64,000 nt of DNA from CAZHCA01 sp964530825 (GCA_964530825.1 CAZHCA010000010.1:75414-139413); one strand, 5' to 3'; positions 51,307-60,929 are shown, numbered from the stretch's first letter. Notes: generated by a model from the letters alone, not told the origin. Made by a program: numbers and translations.

Positions 51307-53676
51307 TTACTCTTTTAACTCCTCTTCAAACAAATTAAATATACGTTTATATTCGTCGGCCCAACTGCTGGGTTCTACAAATCCGTGTCCTTCCACTGGG
51401 AAAACGGCGAATTCCCAATTGTCCTTGCCCAATTCGATCAGTCTTTGCGCCAATCGAACGACATCATGGAACTGCACATTGGTATCGACCATACCGTGGA
51501 GGATCAGTAAGCGATCTTCCAAATTTTCAGCATGGTAGATAGGCGAGGAGCGCCGGTATGCCAGGCTGTCTTCTACCGGCGTGTTCAGAATATTGGAGGT
51601 GTAACCGTGGTTGTAGTGGGCCCAATCGGTTACCGAACGCAGTGCGGCCCCTGCTCTGAAAGTACCGGGTGACTGAAATAAGGCCATCAGCGTAATAAAA
51701 CCGCCGTAAGAGCCGCCATAAATGCCAATGCGCCCAGGATCTACTCCTAGCTTCTCGACCAGAAAGGCGGCGCCATCAACCTGATCCTGGTAGTCCCGCC
51801 CACCCATGTGGCGGTAGATCGCCGTGCGCCAATCGCGACCGTAGCCGTTGCTGGCTCGGTAATCCACATCGAGCACCGTATAGCCATTGTCTACGAGCAG
51901 GTTGTGAAACATATACTCGCGGTAGTAGCTGCTCCACCATCGATGTACATTCTGCAGATACCCAGCACCATGTACAAAAATTACAGCTGGTCCGCCGGGC
52001 CGGGCCCCCTCGGGCCGGTATAGCCGAGCCGGAACGGCTACGCCGTCATTGGCATCGAAGTAGATAATTTCGGGCTCACGCCAGCTATAGGCCCCAAATG
52101 CTTCGGTGGTCGATTGCGTTACGCGGCGCGCTTCGGCCCCCGGCGCATTGGGCATGACATATAACTCCCAAGGTTGATTACTATAGCTGTAACGGATAGC
52201 CAGCGTTTGTTCGTCGGGCGAAACGGTAACGTCATTATTGCCGGGCATGGAGGTGATCTTCCGCATTTCTCCCCCTTCTACCGGTAGGTGGTAAAAATGA
52301 TGCTCAAACGGACTTTCTTTATTGGCGGTTATGAAAAAGGTGCTTTTATCACGGGAAAGCGCTACGTCCAGGATTTCGTAATCTCCCCTGGTGAGGGCTT
52401 CTTTCTTCCCATCATCCGGATCTACGGTATAGAGATGCGCATAACCGCTCACTTCAGATTGGAAATACAATCGGCCATCTGGCAACCATCCGATATTGCC
52501 GGCCGAAAAATTATAACTGCCGATACCCGGGCCGCCGATCCAGGCTTCGTCACGCTGGCGGTCGAGCAGCTTTAGTTCGCCGGTAGCCGGAATGAGTTCC
52601 ATGATCCAGCGGTCTTTATTATCCAGCGAGCGAATAACGACGGCAGCACGCCCGTTTTCAGCATAAAACGGGCCGCGAATAATAACCTCACGAGGCTCCT
52701 CGTATTGGTCTTCATAAGGCGATTCTCCAGCGTGGTATTCCCGTAAAAAGTCGGGCTTATCGTGGATTCCTTCAATTTGCTCGGTATCGATTTGGTAGAC
52801 CGTATCGCGCTTGCGATCGTAAATGTAATGCTCATGGGTAGGCTGGGGCGACCCAACTTTAGGGCGTGCCCGCAGCTCATCGAGATAGCCGCTTTGAGTC
52901 ACGAAATCGGGCACCATTGTATTTTTGCTGTCGGATGGCTTCGTCAAGCGAAAGGTTATAAATTGCAGGTTGGGACTAGCCCTCAACCCGCTAAGGCGTT
53001 TTTCACCATAGTAAAAGGGTTCGGGGTGGTCTAGTTCCATGAGTTTGCGCCTGCGTTTTTCCACCTCCTCTTCTGCCTTGCGTTCGGCCAGGATATCGAA
53101 AAGCTCTAATTGGTCGGTCTCTAGCCATTGCTGGTATTTCGGCAGCGCAGGTTCGGGACGATCACGACCACTGCGAAAATTGGTGAGTTGGCGCACCTGG
53201 TCCTGGGCTGCATCCCAGGCATACAGGTTATCTTCAATCTCGTAAATCAAATAGCGATCGTCACCCGAAAAAGAAGCATTGGATTCTTTGGCCTGAGTGA
53301 AGGTGAGCCGATGGGATTGTTTTTTTGCAACGTCGTATAAAAAGAGTTCGCCTCCCTTGGTGTATATCATTTGGGTGTAATCGCTGTTGTAGGCTCCCAC
53401 TTCGGGCAAGGCCTTCAATTTTTCGGGAGTTATCCTTTCGGGAGCGTTGGAAGATAACTGGTATTGGTAGGTGGAGCGCAGGGTATCCATTTCTGGGTTC
53501 CAGCTAAACAGCACATGCTTACTGTCAGGCAACCATCTGATTTGGGTGGGCAGATAACCGACGAATGCTTCGCCCTGCATAATTTGTTCAATGGAGAGGT
53601 CGGAGCGATTTGTCGCGTTTTGCCCGAACAGGGAAGCGCAAGTAAGAAAGAGAAAAAAGCAATAGAAATTACGCAT
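51307..53676 (-). CDS. Secreted S9 serine peptidase (dipeptidyl-peptidase IV-like)
   Basis: 789 residues. A signal peptide (MRNFYCFFLFLTCASLFGQ) leads to a beta-propeller domain (about 40-520) and a C-terminal alpha/beta-hydrolase domain. The catalytic Ser lies in IGIYGGSYGGFITLMALF, Asp in LILHGMVDTNVQFHD, and His in VEGHGFVEPSSW. This is the S9B/S9C prolyl-oligopeptidase fold, and it should cut short peptides in the periplasm or at the surface. No type IX C-terminal signal was seen. Its expression is probably independent of aceA, since a strong terminator lies upstream. Confidence 0.9.
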   Translation of the reverse strand: MRNFYCFFLFLTCASLFGQNATNRSDLSIEQIMQGEAFVGYLPTQIRWLPDSKHVLFSWNPEMDTLRSTYQYQLSSNAPERITPEKLKALPEVGAYNSDYTQMIYTKGGELFLYDVAKKQSHRLTFTQAKESNASFSGDDRYLIYEIEDNLYAWDAAQDQVRQLTNFRSGRDRPEPALPKYQQWLETDQLELFDILAERKAEEEVEKRRRKLMELDHPEPFYYGEKRLSGLRASPNLQFITFRLTKPSDSKNTMVPDFVTQSGYLDELRARPKVGSPQPTHEHYIYDRKRDTVYQIDTEQIEGIHDKPDFLREYHAGESPYEDQYEEPREVIIRGPFYAENGRAAVVIRSLDNKDRWIMELIPATGELKLLDRQRDEAWIGGPGIGSYNFSAGNIGWLPDGRLYFQSEVSGYAHLYTVDPDDGKKEALTRGDYEILDVALSRDKSTFFITANKESPFEHHFYHLPVEGGEMRKITSMPGNNDVTVSPDEQTLAIRYSYSNQPWELYVMPNAPGAEARRVTQSTTEAFGAYSWREPEIIYFDANDGVAVPARLYRPEGARPGGPAVIFVHGAGYLQNVHRWWSSYYREYMFHNLLVDNGYTVLDVDYRASNGYGRDWRTAIYRHMGGRDYQDQVDGAAFLVEKLGVDPGRIGIYGGSYGGFITLMALFQSPGTFRAGAALRSVTDWAHYNHGYTSNILNTPVEDSLAYRRSSPIYHAENLEDRLLILHGMVDTNVQFHDVVRLAQRLIELGKDNWEFAVFPVEGHGFVEPSSWADEYKRIFNLFEEELKE

Positions 53677-53680
53677 TAAC

Positions 53681-53716
53681 CATCTTTTGGATGAATGCGT
53701 AATTTAACAAAAGATG
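53681..53716. repeat. Inverted repeat upstream of the S9 peptidase
   Basis: CATCTTTT (53681-53688) and AAAAGATG (53709-53716) are perfect inverted copies 20 bases apart, 5 bp upstream of the S9 peptidase start. It could be an operator or a 5'-leader hairpin. No -7 element of the usual form was found next to it. Confidence 0.4.
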
Positions 53717-53741
53717 GGAAAAACCCAGATTGTTGCAGCGG

Positions 53742-53774
53742 AAAAGCCGCTGTCCGAAAGAATCGAACAGCGGC
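53742..53774 (-). terminator. Intrinsic terminator after aceA
   Basis: On the minus strand GCCGCTGTTCGA and TCGGACAGCGGC form a 12-bp stem with one wobble and a 5-base loop, followed by TTTT. It lies 27 bases after the aceA stop and ends the aceB-aceA unit. Confidence 0.75.
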
Positions 53775-53800
53775 AAGGAGTCTTTATTTGTATGAATTAC

Positions 53801-55081
53801 CTAGTGGTTGAATTGCTCGGTCTCTGTACTGCCGGCCATGGCTACGGTTGAGGAAGCACCCTGCTGAACCGTATTTTGGATGTAGTCGAAGTATTGCGTA
53901 CCGACAAAAGTCTGGTGCTTTACCGCCCGGAAACCCTCTGCCTGCAGGGCAAACTCACGCTCCTGGAGCTCGGAATAGCCGGCCATACCGCGCTCGCGGT
54001 AAGCTTTGGCCAGTTCAAACATGGAAGTATTGAGGGCGTGAAATCCGGCTAATGTGATAAACTGGAACTTGTACCCCATCGCGGCCAGTTCCTCGCGAAA
54101 AGTCATCATTTGGGCTCGGCTTAGGTGGGCTCCCCAATTGAAGGAAGGCGAACAATTGTAAGCTAGCATTTTGCCGGGGAAATCACTGCGGATAGCCTGA
54201 GCGAATTCACGCGCCAGCCCCAGATCCGGATTGGAGGTTTCCATCCAAATCAGATCTGCATAGGGCGCATAGGACAACCCTCGGTTGATCCCTTGTTCTA
54301 TACCGTTGCGCACCTCGTAAAATCCTTCAGCAGTACGGCCGCCAGTGAGAAAACCGCGATCGCGTTCGTCAATATCTGAGGTTAGCAGCGTTGCCGCGTC
54401 AGCGTCGGTGCGGGCGATGAGTACGGTGGGCGTATTCATCACATCCGAAGCCAACCGGGCAGCTACCAACTTGTTGATGGCCTCTTGGGTGGGCACCAGC
54501 ACCTTGCCGCCTAGATGGCCGCACTTCTTTGCAGAAGATAACTGATCTTCGAAGTGGACGGCCGAAGCGCCGGCCTCAATAAGGGCTTTCATCAGCTCGT
54601 AAGCGTTGAGGTTACCGCCAAAGCCGGCTTCGGCATCAGCAATAATGGGGACGAGGTAGTCTATTTCGCCCGTGCCGGATACGGACTGAATTTGGTCGCG
54701 CCGCAGCAGTGCATTGTTGATCTTCTTGACCACCATGGGTACGGAGTTCGCCGGGTAAAGCGATTGGTCCGGGTACATCTCGCCCGCCAGGTTGGCGTCG
54801 GCTGCGACCTGCCACCCGCTGAGATAAATGGCTTTCAAGCCGGCAGCTACCTCCTGGATGGCCTGGTTGCCGGTTAAGGCGCCCAACCCGGCTACGTTGT
54901 CTTCGGTGTTTAATTGGTGCCAGAACTTCTTCGCCCCCGCACGGGCCAGCGTATATTCGATTTGCATGGAACCACGCAGCTTTAGCACATCCTCAGCGGT
55001 GTAAGGACGTTGGATGCCTTTCCAGCGAGGGTTATTTTTCCACTCGTGCTCGAGCGTTTGGATGCGGATAGGGTTTTGCAT
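53801..55081 (-). CDS. aceA: Isocitrate lyase
   Basis: 426 residues, normal for the short bacterial type. The catalytic signature KKCGHLGG lies near residue 187 (Cys is the active-site base), with IADAEAGFGG (metal binding) and LIARTDADAA around it, and YNCSPSFNWG near the C-terminus. It splits isocitrate to glyoxylate and succinate, the first step of the glyoxylate shunt, used for growth on acetate and fatty acids. It follows aceB with a 31-bp gap on the same strand, so both are one operon. Confidence 0.97.
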   Translation of the reverse strand: MQNPIRIQTLEHEWKNNPRWKGIQRPYTAEDVLKLRGSMQIEYTLARAGAKKFWHQLNTEDNVAGLGALTGNQAIQEVAAGLKAIYLSGWQVAADANLAGEMYPDQSLYPANSVPMVVKKINNALLRRDQIQSVSGTGEIDYLVPIIADAEAGFGGNLNAYELMKALIEAGASAVHFEDQLSSAKKCGHLGGKVLVPTQEAINKLVAARLASDVMNTPTVLIARTDADAATLLTSDIDERDRGFLTGGRTAEGFYEVRNGIEQGINRGLSYAPYADLIWMETSNPDLGLAREFAQAIRSDFPGKMLAYNCSPSFNWGAHLSRAQMMTFREELAAMGYKFQFITLAGFHALNTSMFELAKAYRERGMAGYSELQEREFALQAEGFRAVKHQTFVGTQYFDYIQNTVQQGASSTVAMAGSTETEQFNH

Positions 55082-55112
55082 GATGGTCGTATTTGGATGT
55101 GAAAAAATTTAA

Positions 55113-56723
55113 CTAGTCGATAAGATCGTAAGCAGGCAACGTTAAAAACTCCTTGAATTCGGGTTCGCTGATCAGGGCGTCGAATAGGGTAACGGCCTCA
55201 TCGAAGCGACCATTCCGGTAGCGTTCTTCACCCACGTATGATTTTATCTTCTCCAGTTCCTTGGGAAGCAACGACTTAAACAATTGGTAGGTTACCGGGC
55301 GGCCGTCGTCGAGCGTCGCCTCACGGTGGATCCACTGCCACACTTGGGTACGGGAAATCTCGGCAGTGGCGGCGTCTTCCATCAGGTGGTAAATGGCAGC
55401 AGCGCCGTTGCCGCGCAACCAGCTTTCGATATAGAGGATACCCACGTTGATGTTGGTGCGCAATCCCTGTTCAGTAATGGGGCCTTCCGGTACAGCGATC
55501 AGGTCGGCGGCACTTACGTTGACGTCTTCCCGCTTCCGATGAATCTGGTTGGGGGTGGGCATATACGCGTCGAAGGTTTCCATGGCAACCGGCACCAACC
55601 CCGGGTGGGCGACCCAAGTACCGTCGTGGCCGTCTCGCACTTCGCGGAGTTTGTCTTGTCGCACCTTTTCCAGGGCCGCCGCATTGGCTTCCGGATCGTT
55701 CTTGATCGGTATCTGGGCAGCCATCCCACCCATAGCATGTACGCCCCGGCGGTGGCAGGTCTGAATAACCAGCTGCGAATAGGCTTTCATGAAAGGCACG
55801 GTCATGGTCACCTTGGCGCGGTCGGGCATCACAAAGCCCTCGCGATTGCGAAATCGCTTGATGAAGGAGAAAATATAATCCCACCGACCGCAGTTCAACC
55901 CTGCCGAGTGGTCGCGCAATTCGTACAGGATCTCGTCTAGTTCGTACGACGCCAGGATGGTTTCGATCAATACGGTAGCTTTGATGGTCCGCTGTGGAAT
56001 ACCCAGGTAGTCTTGTGCAAAAACAAAGACATCATTCCACAAGCGGGCCTCCAAGTGGCTCTCCAACTTGGGCAAGTAAAAATAGGGGCCGGAGCCCCGG
56101 TCAATCAATTCTTGTGCATTGTGAAAGAAGTAAAGGCCAAAGTCGAAAAGACTACCGCTGATGGGTTGTCCGTCGACCATCAGGTGTTTTTCCACCAAAT
56201 GCCATCCGCGCGGGCGCACCAGCAACGTAGCTACTGTATCGTTGAGCTGGTATTGTTTACCCGTTTGGGGGTGCTCAAAACTTATGGTGCGCCGGATGGC
56301 ATCGCGCAAATTGATCTGCCCCTGCAGGTTGTTACTCCAACTGGGCGTATTGCTGTCTTCGAAATCGGCCATGAAGACCTTGGCACCGGAATTCAAAGCG
56401 TTGATCACCATTTTACGGTCAACCGGTCCGGTAATCTCCACGCGCCGGTCCAATAAATCGGCAGGCAAAGGGGCGACCTTCCAGTCGCGCTCGCGGATAT
56501 CTTGAGTCTCCGACAAAAAGTCGGGAAAAACACCCTTATCGATTTCCGCCTGACGCTCGGCACGCCGCAGCAGCAGCGCCCCGCGACGCTCGTCGAACTG
56601 GCGGTGTAAGGCGCGTAAGAAGGCAAGTGCCTCCGATGTAAGGACCTCGGTATAAGCATGTTTGAATGCCGCTGAGATCGTAATGCCTTCCTGTTGGGCG
56701 TACGTATTGGTCATGGCTTCCAT
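55113..56723 (-). CDS. aceB: Malate synthase A
   Basis: 536 residues from ATG 56723; an in-frame TTG at 56747 and an ATG at 56714 are alternatives. Signature RDHSAGLNCGRWDYIFSFIK (acetyl-CoA and glyoxylate site), with VFMADFEDSNTPSW and PRGWHLVEKH upstream. It condenses glyoxylate with acetyl-CoA to malate, the second step of the shunt. It is first in the aceB-aceA unit and divergent from the ScfR/RamB-like regulator gene, with a palindromic operator candidate between them. Confidence 0.97.
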   Translation of the reverse strand: MEAMTNTYAQQEGITISAAFKHAYTEVLTSEALAFLRALHRQFDERRGALLLRRAERQAEIDKGVFPDFLSETQDIRERDWKVAPLPADLLDRRVEITGPVDRKMVINALNSGAKVFMADFEDSNTPSWSNNLQGQINLRDAIRRTISFEHPQTGKQYQLNDTVATLLVRPRGWHLVEKHLMVDGQPISGSLFDFGLYFFHNAQELIDRGSGPYFYLPKLESHLEARLWNDVFVFAQDYLGIPQRTIKATVLIETILASYELDEILYELRDHSAGLNCGRWDYIFSFIKRFRNREGFVMPDRAKVTMTVPFMKAYSQLVIQTCHRRGVHAMGGMAAQIPIKNDPEANAAALEKVRQDKLREVRDGHDGTWVAHPGLVPVAMETFDAYMPTPNQIHRKREDVNVSAADLIAVPEGPITEQGLRTNINVGILYIESWLRGNGAAAIYHLMEDAATAEISRTQVWQWIHREATLDDGRPVTYQLFKSLLPKELEKIKSYVGEERYRNGRFDEAVTLFDALISEPEFKEFLTLPAYDLID

Positions 56724-56751
56724 GGTTACTCGGTTAATTTTCTGCAATATA

Positions 56752-56799
56752 CGGAAAATCCATTTTTAGCGGAATTTCCGCAAATAAAAAATATTCCGC
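56752..56799. promoter_or_regulatory. Operator candidate for the glyoxylate operon and its regulator
   Basis: The 96-bp gap between the divergent aceB and regulator genes holds a perfect 13-base palindrome GCGGAATTTCCGC (56769-56781), one matching half-site TTCCGC (56794-56799) and one CGGAA (56752-56756). These are the only repeats in the gap. They are plausible binding sites of the regulator, which as an HTH protein probably binds as a dimer. The known RamB site of Corynebacterium has a different sequence. Confidence 0.55.
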
Positions 56800-56819
56800 T
56801 TTTTAGGTAATTTTACGAA

Positions 56820-58304
56820 ATGATAAAAGAACCAGACACGCTGAAGATGATCTTCGGTCTCAAGGTGAAGTACCACCGCGGGGAGCAAGGATTATCGTAC
56901 CAGCAGCTAGCCGACCGCACGGGATTGTCGACTTCGTACCTCCATGACATTGAGAAGGGTAGGCGCTATCCGAAAGGAGACAAGATTGTCGCCCTGGCCG
57001 TCGCCTTGGGCCTTGAATACGACTACATGGTCTCCACCAAAGCCGTTAAGAGAATTCAACCGGTTATCGACCTGCTAACTTCCGATTTCTTAGCAGAACT
57101 TCCGCTCGATTTTTTTGGAATCGGGGCCGATCGTCTGTTCGAGTTATTTTCGAATGCTCCGGAAAAAGTGAATGCTTTTATCAGCACCATCTTTAAGATC
57201 ACGCGCAACTACCAGTTGCAGCGCGAACATTTGTACCTGACGGCCCTGCGTTCGTATCAGGATATGTTTGACAATTACTTTCCCGATCTGGAAAGTGCCG
57301 TAGCCCGGTTTAAAAAAGAGTTGAGGGTGCGCCCCGAAGCCCCCCCTTATGCACCGGATCACCTGACCGATTTGCTGGAAAAGCATTACGACATTGCCGT
57401 AGACCGAACAACCCTAGCCGCCTATCCAGAGTTGGACGCAAAGCGGTCTTATTTTTCGGAAAAAAAGCGCCTCCTTTTTCTGAACCGGGCGCTTTCACCT
57501 GCCCAGGAAGCATTCTTGCTAGGCCGCGAACTGGCCTTCCAGTATTTAAAGCTTTCCCCACGCCCCTACCTCACCCGGCTGAGCGAGGCCCATTCTTTCG
57601 AGGAGCTACTGAACAACTTCAAGGCTTCTTATTTTTCCGTAGCCCTGCTCATGCCAGCCGAAAACTTCCAGACCGACATCCAGCAGTTCGCTGCGCGCGA
57701 ATCATGGGCGCCCGAAGCTTTTCTTCACCTCCTCGAAAAATACCAAGTTACACCTGAGATGCTTCTGCAGCGCCTCACCAATATCCTGCCCGGTCGAATG
57801 GGCATTAAAGATCTCTTTTTCATCCGACTGGAAAGCGATAGCCGGCTCTCTCACTACCGCATGACCAAGGAATTGCATTTATCGCAACTTCACAACCCCT
57901 ATGCCAATCAGCTCAACGAGCACTACTGCCGTCGCTGGGTGTCAGTGAATATCATCAAACGCCTAAGGTCTGATCTCCGGGCGAATCAAGTACTGGCTGA
58001 TGCTCAGGTCTCGGCTTATTGGGAGACAACCAACAGTTACCTTTGCATTTCGCTGGCCAAATCCGGAACCTCCCCTAGTGCCAAGCCGGCAAGTGTAACC
58101 ATAGGGTTGCTGGTCAATGACAACCTGCGTCAGCTTTTCCGCTTCCTCAAGGCTGCTAATTTGCCGCAGCGTACCGTCAATACGACCTGCGAAAGGTGCA
58201 GCATTCGCGACTGCGAGGCCAGAGCGGTACCCCCGGTAGTTATCGAACAAGCCCACCGCAGCCAGCGCGAATCAGAAATTCTGCAGGAAATTGAAAAAAG
58301 GTAG
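56820..58304 (+). CDS. ScfR/RamB-type XRE transcriptional regulator of the glyoxylate shunt
   Basis: 494 residues. An XRE helix-turn-helix occupies residues 1-65 (LSYQQLADRTGLSTSYLHDI). A long middle region has an IrrE/ImmA-like part (AQEAFLLGRELAFQYLKLSP, about 220-240) in which the HExxH zinc motif is absent. The C-terminus has the cysteine motif TTCERCSIRDCEARAVPP, typical of the short-chain fatty acyl regulator family. Members such as RamB control acetate and glyoxylate genes, which fits its divergent position before aceB-aceA. The effector is probably an acyl-CoA but is not shown by the sequence. Confidence 0.85.
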   Translation: MIKEPDTLKMIFGLKVKYHRGEQGLSYQQLADRTGLSTSYLHDIEKGRRYPKGDKIVALAVALGLEYDYMVSTKAVKRIQPVIDLLTSDFLAELPLDFFGIGADRLFELFSNAPEKVNAFISTIFKITRNYQLQREHLYLTALRSYQDMFDNYFPDLESAVARFKKELRVRPEAPPYAPDHLTDLLEKHYDIAVDRTTLAAYPELDAKRSYFSEKKRLLFLNRALSPAQEAFLLGRELAFQYLKLSPRPYLTRLSEAHSFEELLNNFKASYFSVALLMPAENFQTDIQQFAARESWAPEAFLHLLEKYQVTPEMLLQRLTNILPGRMGIKDLFFIRLESDSRLSHYRMTKELHLSQLHNPYANQLNEHYCRRWVSVNIIKRLRSDLRANQVLADAQVSAYWETTNSYLCISLAKSGTSPSAKPASVTIGLLVNDNLRQLFRFLKAANLPQRTVNTTCERCSIRDCEARAVPPVVIEQAHRSQRESEILQEIEKR

Positions 58305-58362
58305 TGGTGAAAATTCGTTGGAGAGGCCAATAAAAATCACTAAGGGCGTAGGACCCAGCTAC

Positions 58363-58378
58363 AAGGCTGGATGGCCAG
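58363..58378. repeat. Short palindromic hairpin between two convergent genes
   Basis: GGCTGG (58363-58368) and CCAGCC (58373-58378) form a perfect 6-bp stem with a 4-base loop, in the 152-bp gap between the regulator and the convergent LIC11966-like gene. No T-run follows on either strand. A role as a bidirectional stop is possible but weak. Confidence 0.3.
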
Positions 58379-58456
58379 CCGCCGGAATTAGATCCTGCCA
58401 AAAAGGGACATACCTGCGGCCCGCCATCTGCAACGAAAAGAAGCCTTCCCGGCCGT

Positions 58457-59419
58457 TTAGGTGCGCTTGTATTGAATAGGGCGGGGTACATTCTCCTGCA
58501 TCAATTCAGCGGAGGCCTCCTGGAATTGGCGCGACAGCTCCGGAAGCTCTTCATTGAGACTCATGATAATGGAGTTAAAGTCGTTGACATCTTCCTGGGT
58601 TGGCTGTTCTTTCTTCGAAATTGCGATTAGTTGGGTGTATTTATCGCCTGCGAGTTGCTGGAAATAGGACATTTCAGCAATGGCCGCATCGCGGTAGCTG
58701 GTATTGCCGTTGAAATCGGGCAGGCTGCGGAGGTACTTCAAGTTTTCTTCGCAGGCCTGCTGTATACCTTTACGTGCCTGGTCCATGGCTTCTATGTCCT
58801 TGTTATTCAGGGCGTCAACAAAATCGGCATTCAGGCGGGCAACCTGAAATTCTTTCAGGTAAATTGACCGGTGATAGCGGTTCAGTTTATTGATGGTTTC
58901 TACCACGTTATTGCTGCCTTCGCTTTCCACCAATTCCAGACCATGCCGTTCGGCAAAGGCCTTTTGCGCTTCTCCAAACCGGGCGTTGGCTTCGGCTAGC
59001 TTTTGCTCTCCCTCCTGCAGGGCCGCCAGGTATTTCTCCATCGCCTCGTACGACTCCCTACTGTTCCGCTTGAGAGTGTTGGCCTCATTAAATTCGGTAT
59101 TGACGACGCTAAGAGAAATTTCGATCAATTGGACCATTTCATCACTCAGTTTAGCATCTTCATTAAAAGGGGGCAACGCCTTGACGCGTGACAAAGACGC
59201 TTCCATCTGCGCCTTAACCGCTTGTCTTTTCCCCTCGACCTGATTGTAATCATCGCTGTGAACAGCGTATTGGATGTACTCGAGTTGTCTATTTTGAATG
59301 TTCATTTGCTCGTTGACCAGGAAATCATTGTAGGCCACGGCATTGGTCATGGATTGTTGCGCAGCAAGGGAGCCACAGGCAAGCAGGAGAGCCCATAGCA
59401 TAGAAAGAGCATTTTTCAT
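58457..59419 (-). CDS. Secreted helical protein, LIC11966-like surface protein family
   Basis: 320 residues from ATG 59419 (MKNALSMLWALLLACGSLAA, a signal peptide); the open frame upstream is unconserved. The mature part is acidic and nearly all helical (NEQMNIQNRQLEYIQYAVHS; EQKLAEANARFGEAQKAFAE), with coiled-coil potential and two similar halves. It resembles the LIC11966 family first noted in Leptospira, but this is from memory. Function unknown; probably periplasmic. Confidence 0.75.
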   Translation of the reverse strand: MKNALSMLWALLLACGSLAAQQSMTNAVAYNDFLVNEQMNIQNRQLEYIQYAVHSDDYNQVEGKRQAVKAQMEASLSRVKALPPFNEDAKLSDEMVQLIEISLSVVNTEFNEANTLKRNSRESYEAMEKYLAALQEGEQKLAEANARFGEAQKAFAERHGLELVESEGSNNVVETINKLNRYHRSIYLKEFQVARLNADFVDALNNKDIEAMDQARKGIQQACEENLKYLRSLPDFNGNTSYRDAAIAEMSYFQQLAGDKYTQLIAISKKEQPTQEDVNDFNSIIMSLNEELPELSRQFQEASAELMQENVPRPIQYKRT

Positions 59420-59477
59420 GGCTGTTGTATTAAAAAAGTAATGAAATACGGCGAAAAAAACGACCATTATAGTATTT

Positions 59478-59873
59478 CTATTCATAGGCAACCAAGGTCG
59501 TCAGGTATGCGCCGGAATAGCCCAAGCGAACCAATTCGGCACGGGCGCTTTCCGCTTCCTCCCGGGTGCGATAGGTCGCTTTGGATTCGACCACCCAAAC
59601 CTCTTCACAAGGACGGTAGCGGGCTACCAACAAGGGGTGGAAAGGGTAGGCGCGCGGATCGGTGTTACGAAGGATAGCTACCTGGATTTTATATTCGGTG
59701 AGCGAGGTCGTCGGAAAACGGGGCAATGCATCTGGCTTGGCCTCGCTGGGCGGCAGGGCACGCGCCTCCATAGCAACCGGCAGATCATCGCAATACGCTG
59801 GTCTGGGCTGATCGTCCTGGGCATTCAGCGGTACAAAAAACAAAAAGCCGGCAAGCAGCAATAAGAGTTTCAT
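59478..59873 (-). CDS. Secreted protein with a SPOR-like domain
   Basis: 131 residues. A signal peptide (MKLLLLLAGFLFFVPLNAQ) leads to a proline-rich linker and a C-terminal region TEYKIQVAILRNTDPRAYPF then VESKATYRTREEAESARAEL and GYSGAYLTTLVAYE. This alternation is typical of SPOR domains, which bind denuded peptidoglycan. Two cysteines (in AYCDDL and YRPCEEVW) may form a disulfide. It stands 58 bp before the LIC11966-like gene on the same strand. Confidence 0.72.
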   Translation of the reverse strand: MKLLLLLAGFLFFVPLNAQDDQPRPAYCDDLPVAMEARALPPSEAKPDALPRFPTTSLTEYKIQVAILRNTDPRAYPFHPLLVARYRPCEEVWVVESKATYRTREEAESARAELVRLGYSGAYLTTLVAYE

Positions 59874-59936
59874 TTTTTCTGATTTTTACATTGCATTTTA
59901 ACGGTAAGATACCGAAAACATTATTCTGATCTCTAT

Positions 59937-60929
59937 TTATGCGTAGTGCGCCTTATCCTCTAGGACGTTTTCTGTGGTCCAGGTCACATATTGGTCATGA
60001 GTACGCCAGCGCACAGGGCAGTTTTTGATTTGGCAAATAGCACAAGCATGCGGCGGTCGGCACGGATCGATATGGACAAAGAGCTCGATCGGGCTATCTG
60101 CATGTTGGTCTAGCAATGCGGTTAGCGAATTTACCTCAGCATTCGCTTGTTCTACTGTAAAATACCAAGGTAAAGTCAGGTGACCGTCTAAGTGCCAATG
60201 CGCCCCGTACTGGATAATACGCAAATTGTGCACATCTATCCATTCCGGTCGGCGGTAAAATTCTAAAATACTTACCACCTGCTGGAGGAGCGCAGGGTTG
60301 GCCTCATCCATCATTCCGGCAACGGCTTTACGCAGAATCCGAAATCCGGCGATTAGTATCAAAGAACCGAAGACTAGGGTTACGACGTTATCCAGCCACC
60401 CCAATCCGGTCCAGGCCACTCCGGCCAGCCCGATGATCAATGCAGCTGAAGTCCACGCATCGGTAAGTAAATGCTTCCCGGAAACCTCCATAATAAAAGA
60501 TTGGTCCCGCCGGCCATTTTTTACCAACAATAACCCCATAATCAGGTTGATCATTCCAGAGATGCCAACCAAAATCATCCCCCAACTGAGCTGCATCAGA
60601 GAATTGGGATCTAACAGATTATATATTGCTTTTCCGATAATAAACACGCCAGCCAGGAAGATGAGAGCCCCTTCGAAGCCGGCCGAAAGGAAAGCAATTT
60701 TGCCGTGGCCATAAGGGTGCTTGCGGTCGGGTGGCCTCACCGCCGTTTGCATACTGTATAGGGCCATAGCACCTGCGGCTACGTTGATGATGCTCTCCAG
60801 TGCATCGGAAAGGATGGCGTTGGAATTGGTAAGGAGCCAAGCGAAAAACTTTACGGCCATGAGACCTGCACCTACCAGCAGGGCCAGTTGTTGCAGTCGC
60901 CAGGATGATGGTTTGGGAGAGATCCCCAC
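59937..60929 (-). CDS. Cation diffusion facilitator (CDF) metal exporter
   Basis: 330 residues. Six membrane spans. Metal-site motifs are DALESIINV in TM2, the loop RKHPYGHGKIAF, and HLLTDAWTSAALI in TM5 (His and Asp). The cytoplasmic C-terminal domain (about 205-300) ends with an extra cysteine-rich stretch CRPPHACAICQIKNC, present in Bacteroidota relatives, that may bind metal. It exports Zn2+, Co2+, Mn2+ or Fe2+; the ion is not resolved. The 372-bp gap on its upstream side holds its promoter. Confidence 0.9.
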   Translation of the reverse strand: MGISPKPSSWRLQQLALLVGAGLMAVKFFAWLLTNSNAILSDALESIINVAAGAMALYSMQTAVRPPDRKHPYGHGKIAFLSAGFEGALIFLAGVFIIGKAIYNLLDPNSLMQLSWGMILVGISGMINLIMGLLLVKNGRRDQSFIMEVSGKHLLTDAWTSAALIIGLAGVAWTGLGWLDNVVTLVFGSLILIAGFRILRKAVAGMMDEANPALLQQVVSILEFYRRPEWIDVHNLRIIQYGAHWHLDGHLTLPWYFTVEQANAEVNSLTALLDQHADSPIELFVHIDPCRPPHACAICQIKNCPVRWRTHDQYVTWTTENVLEDKAHYA

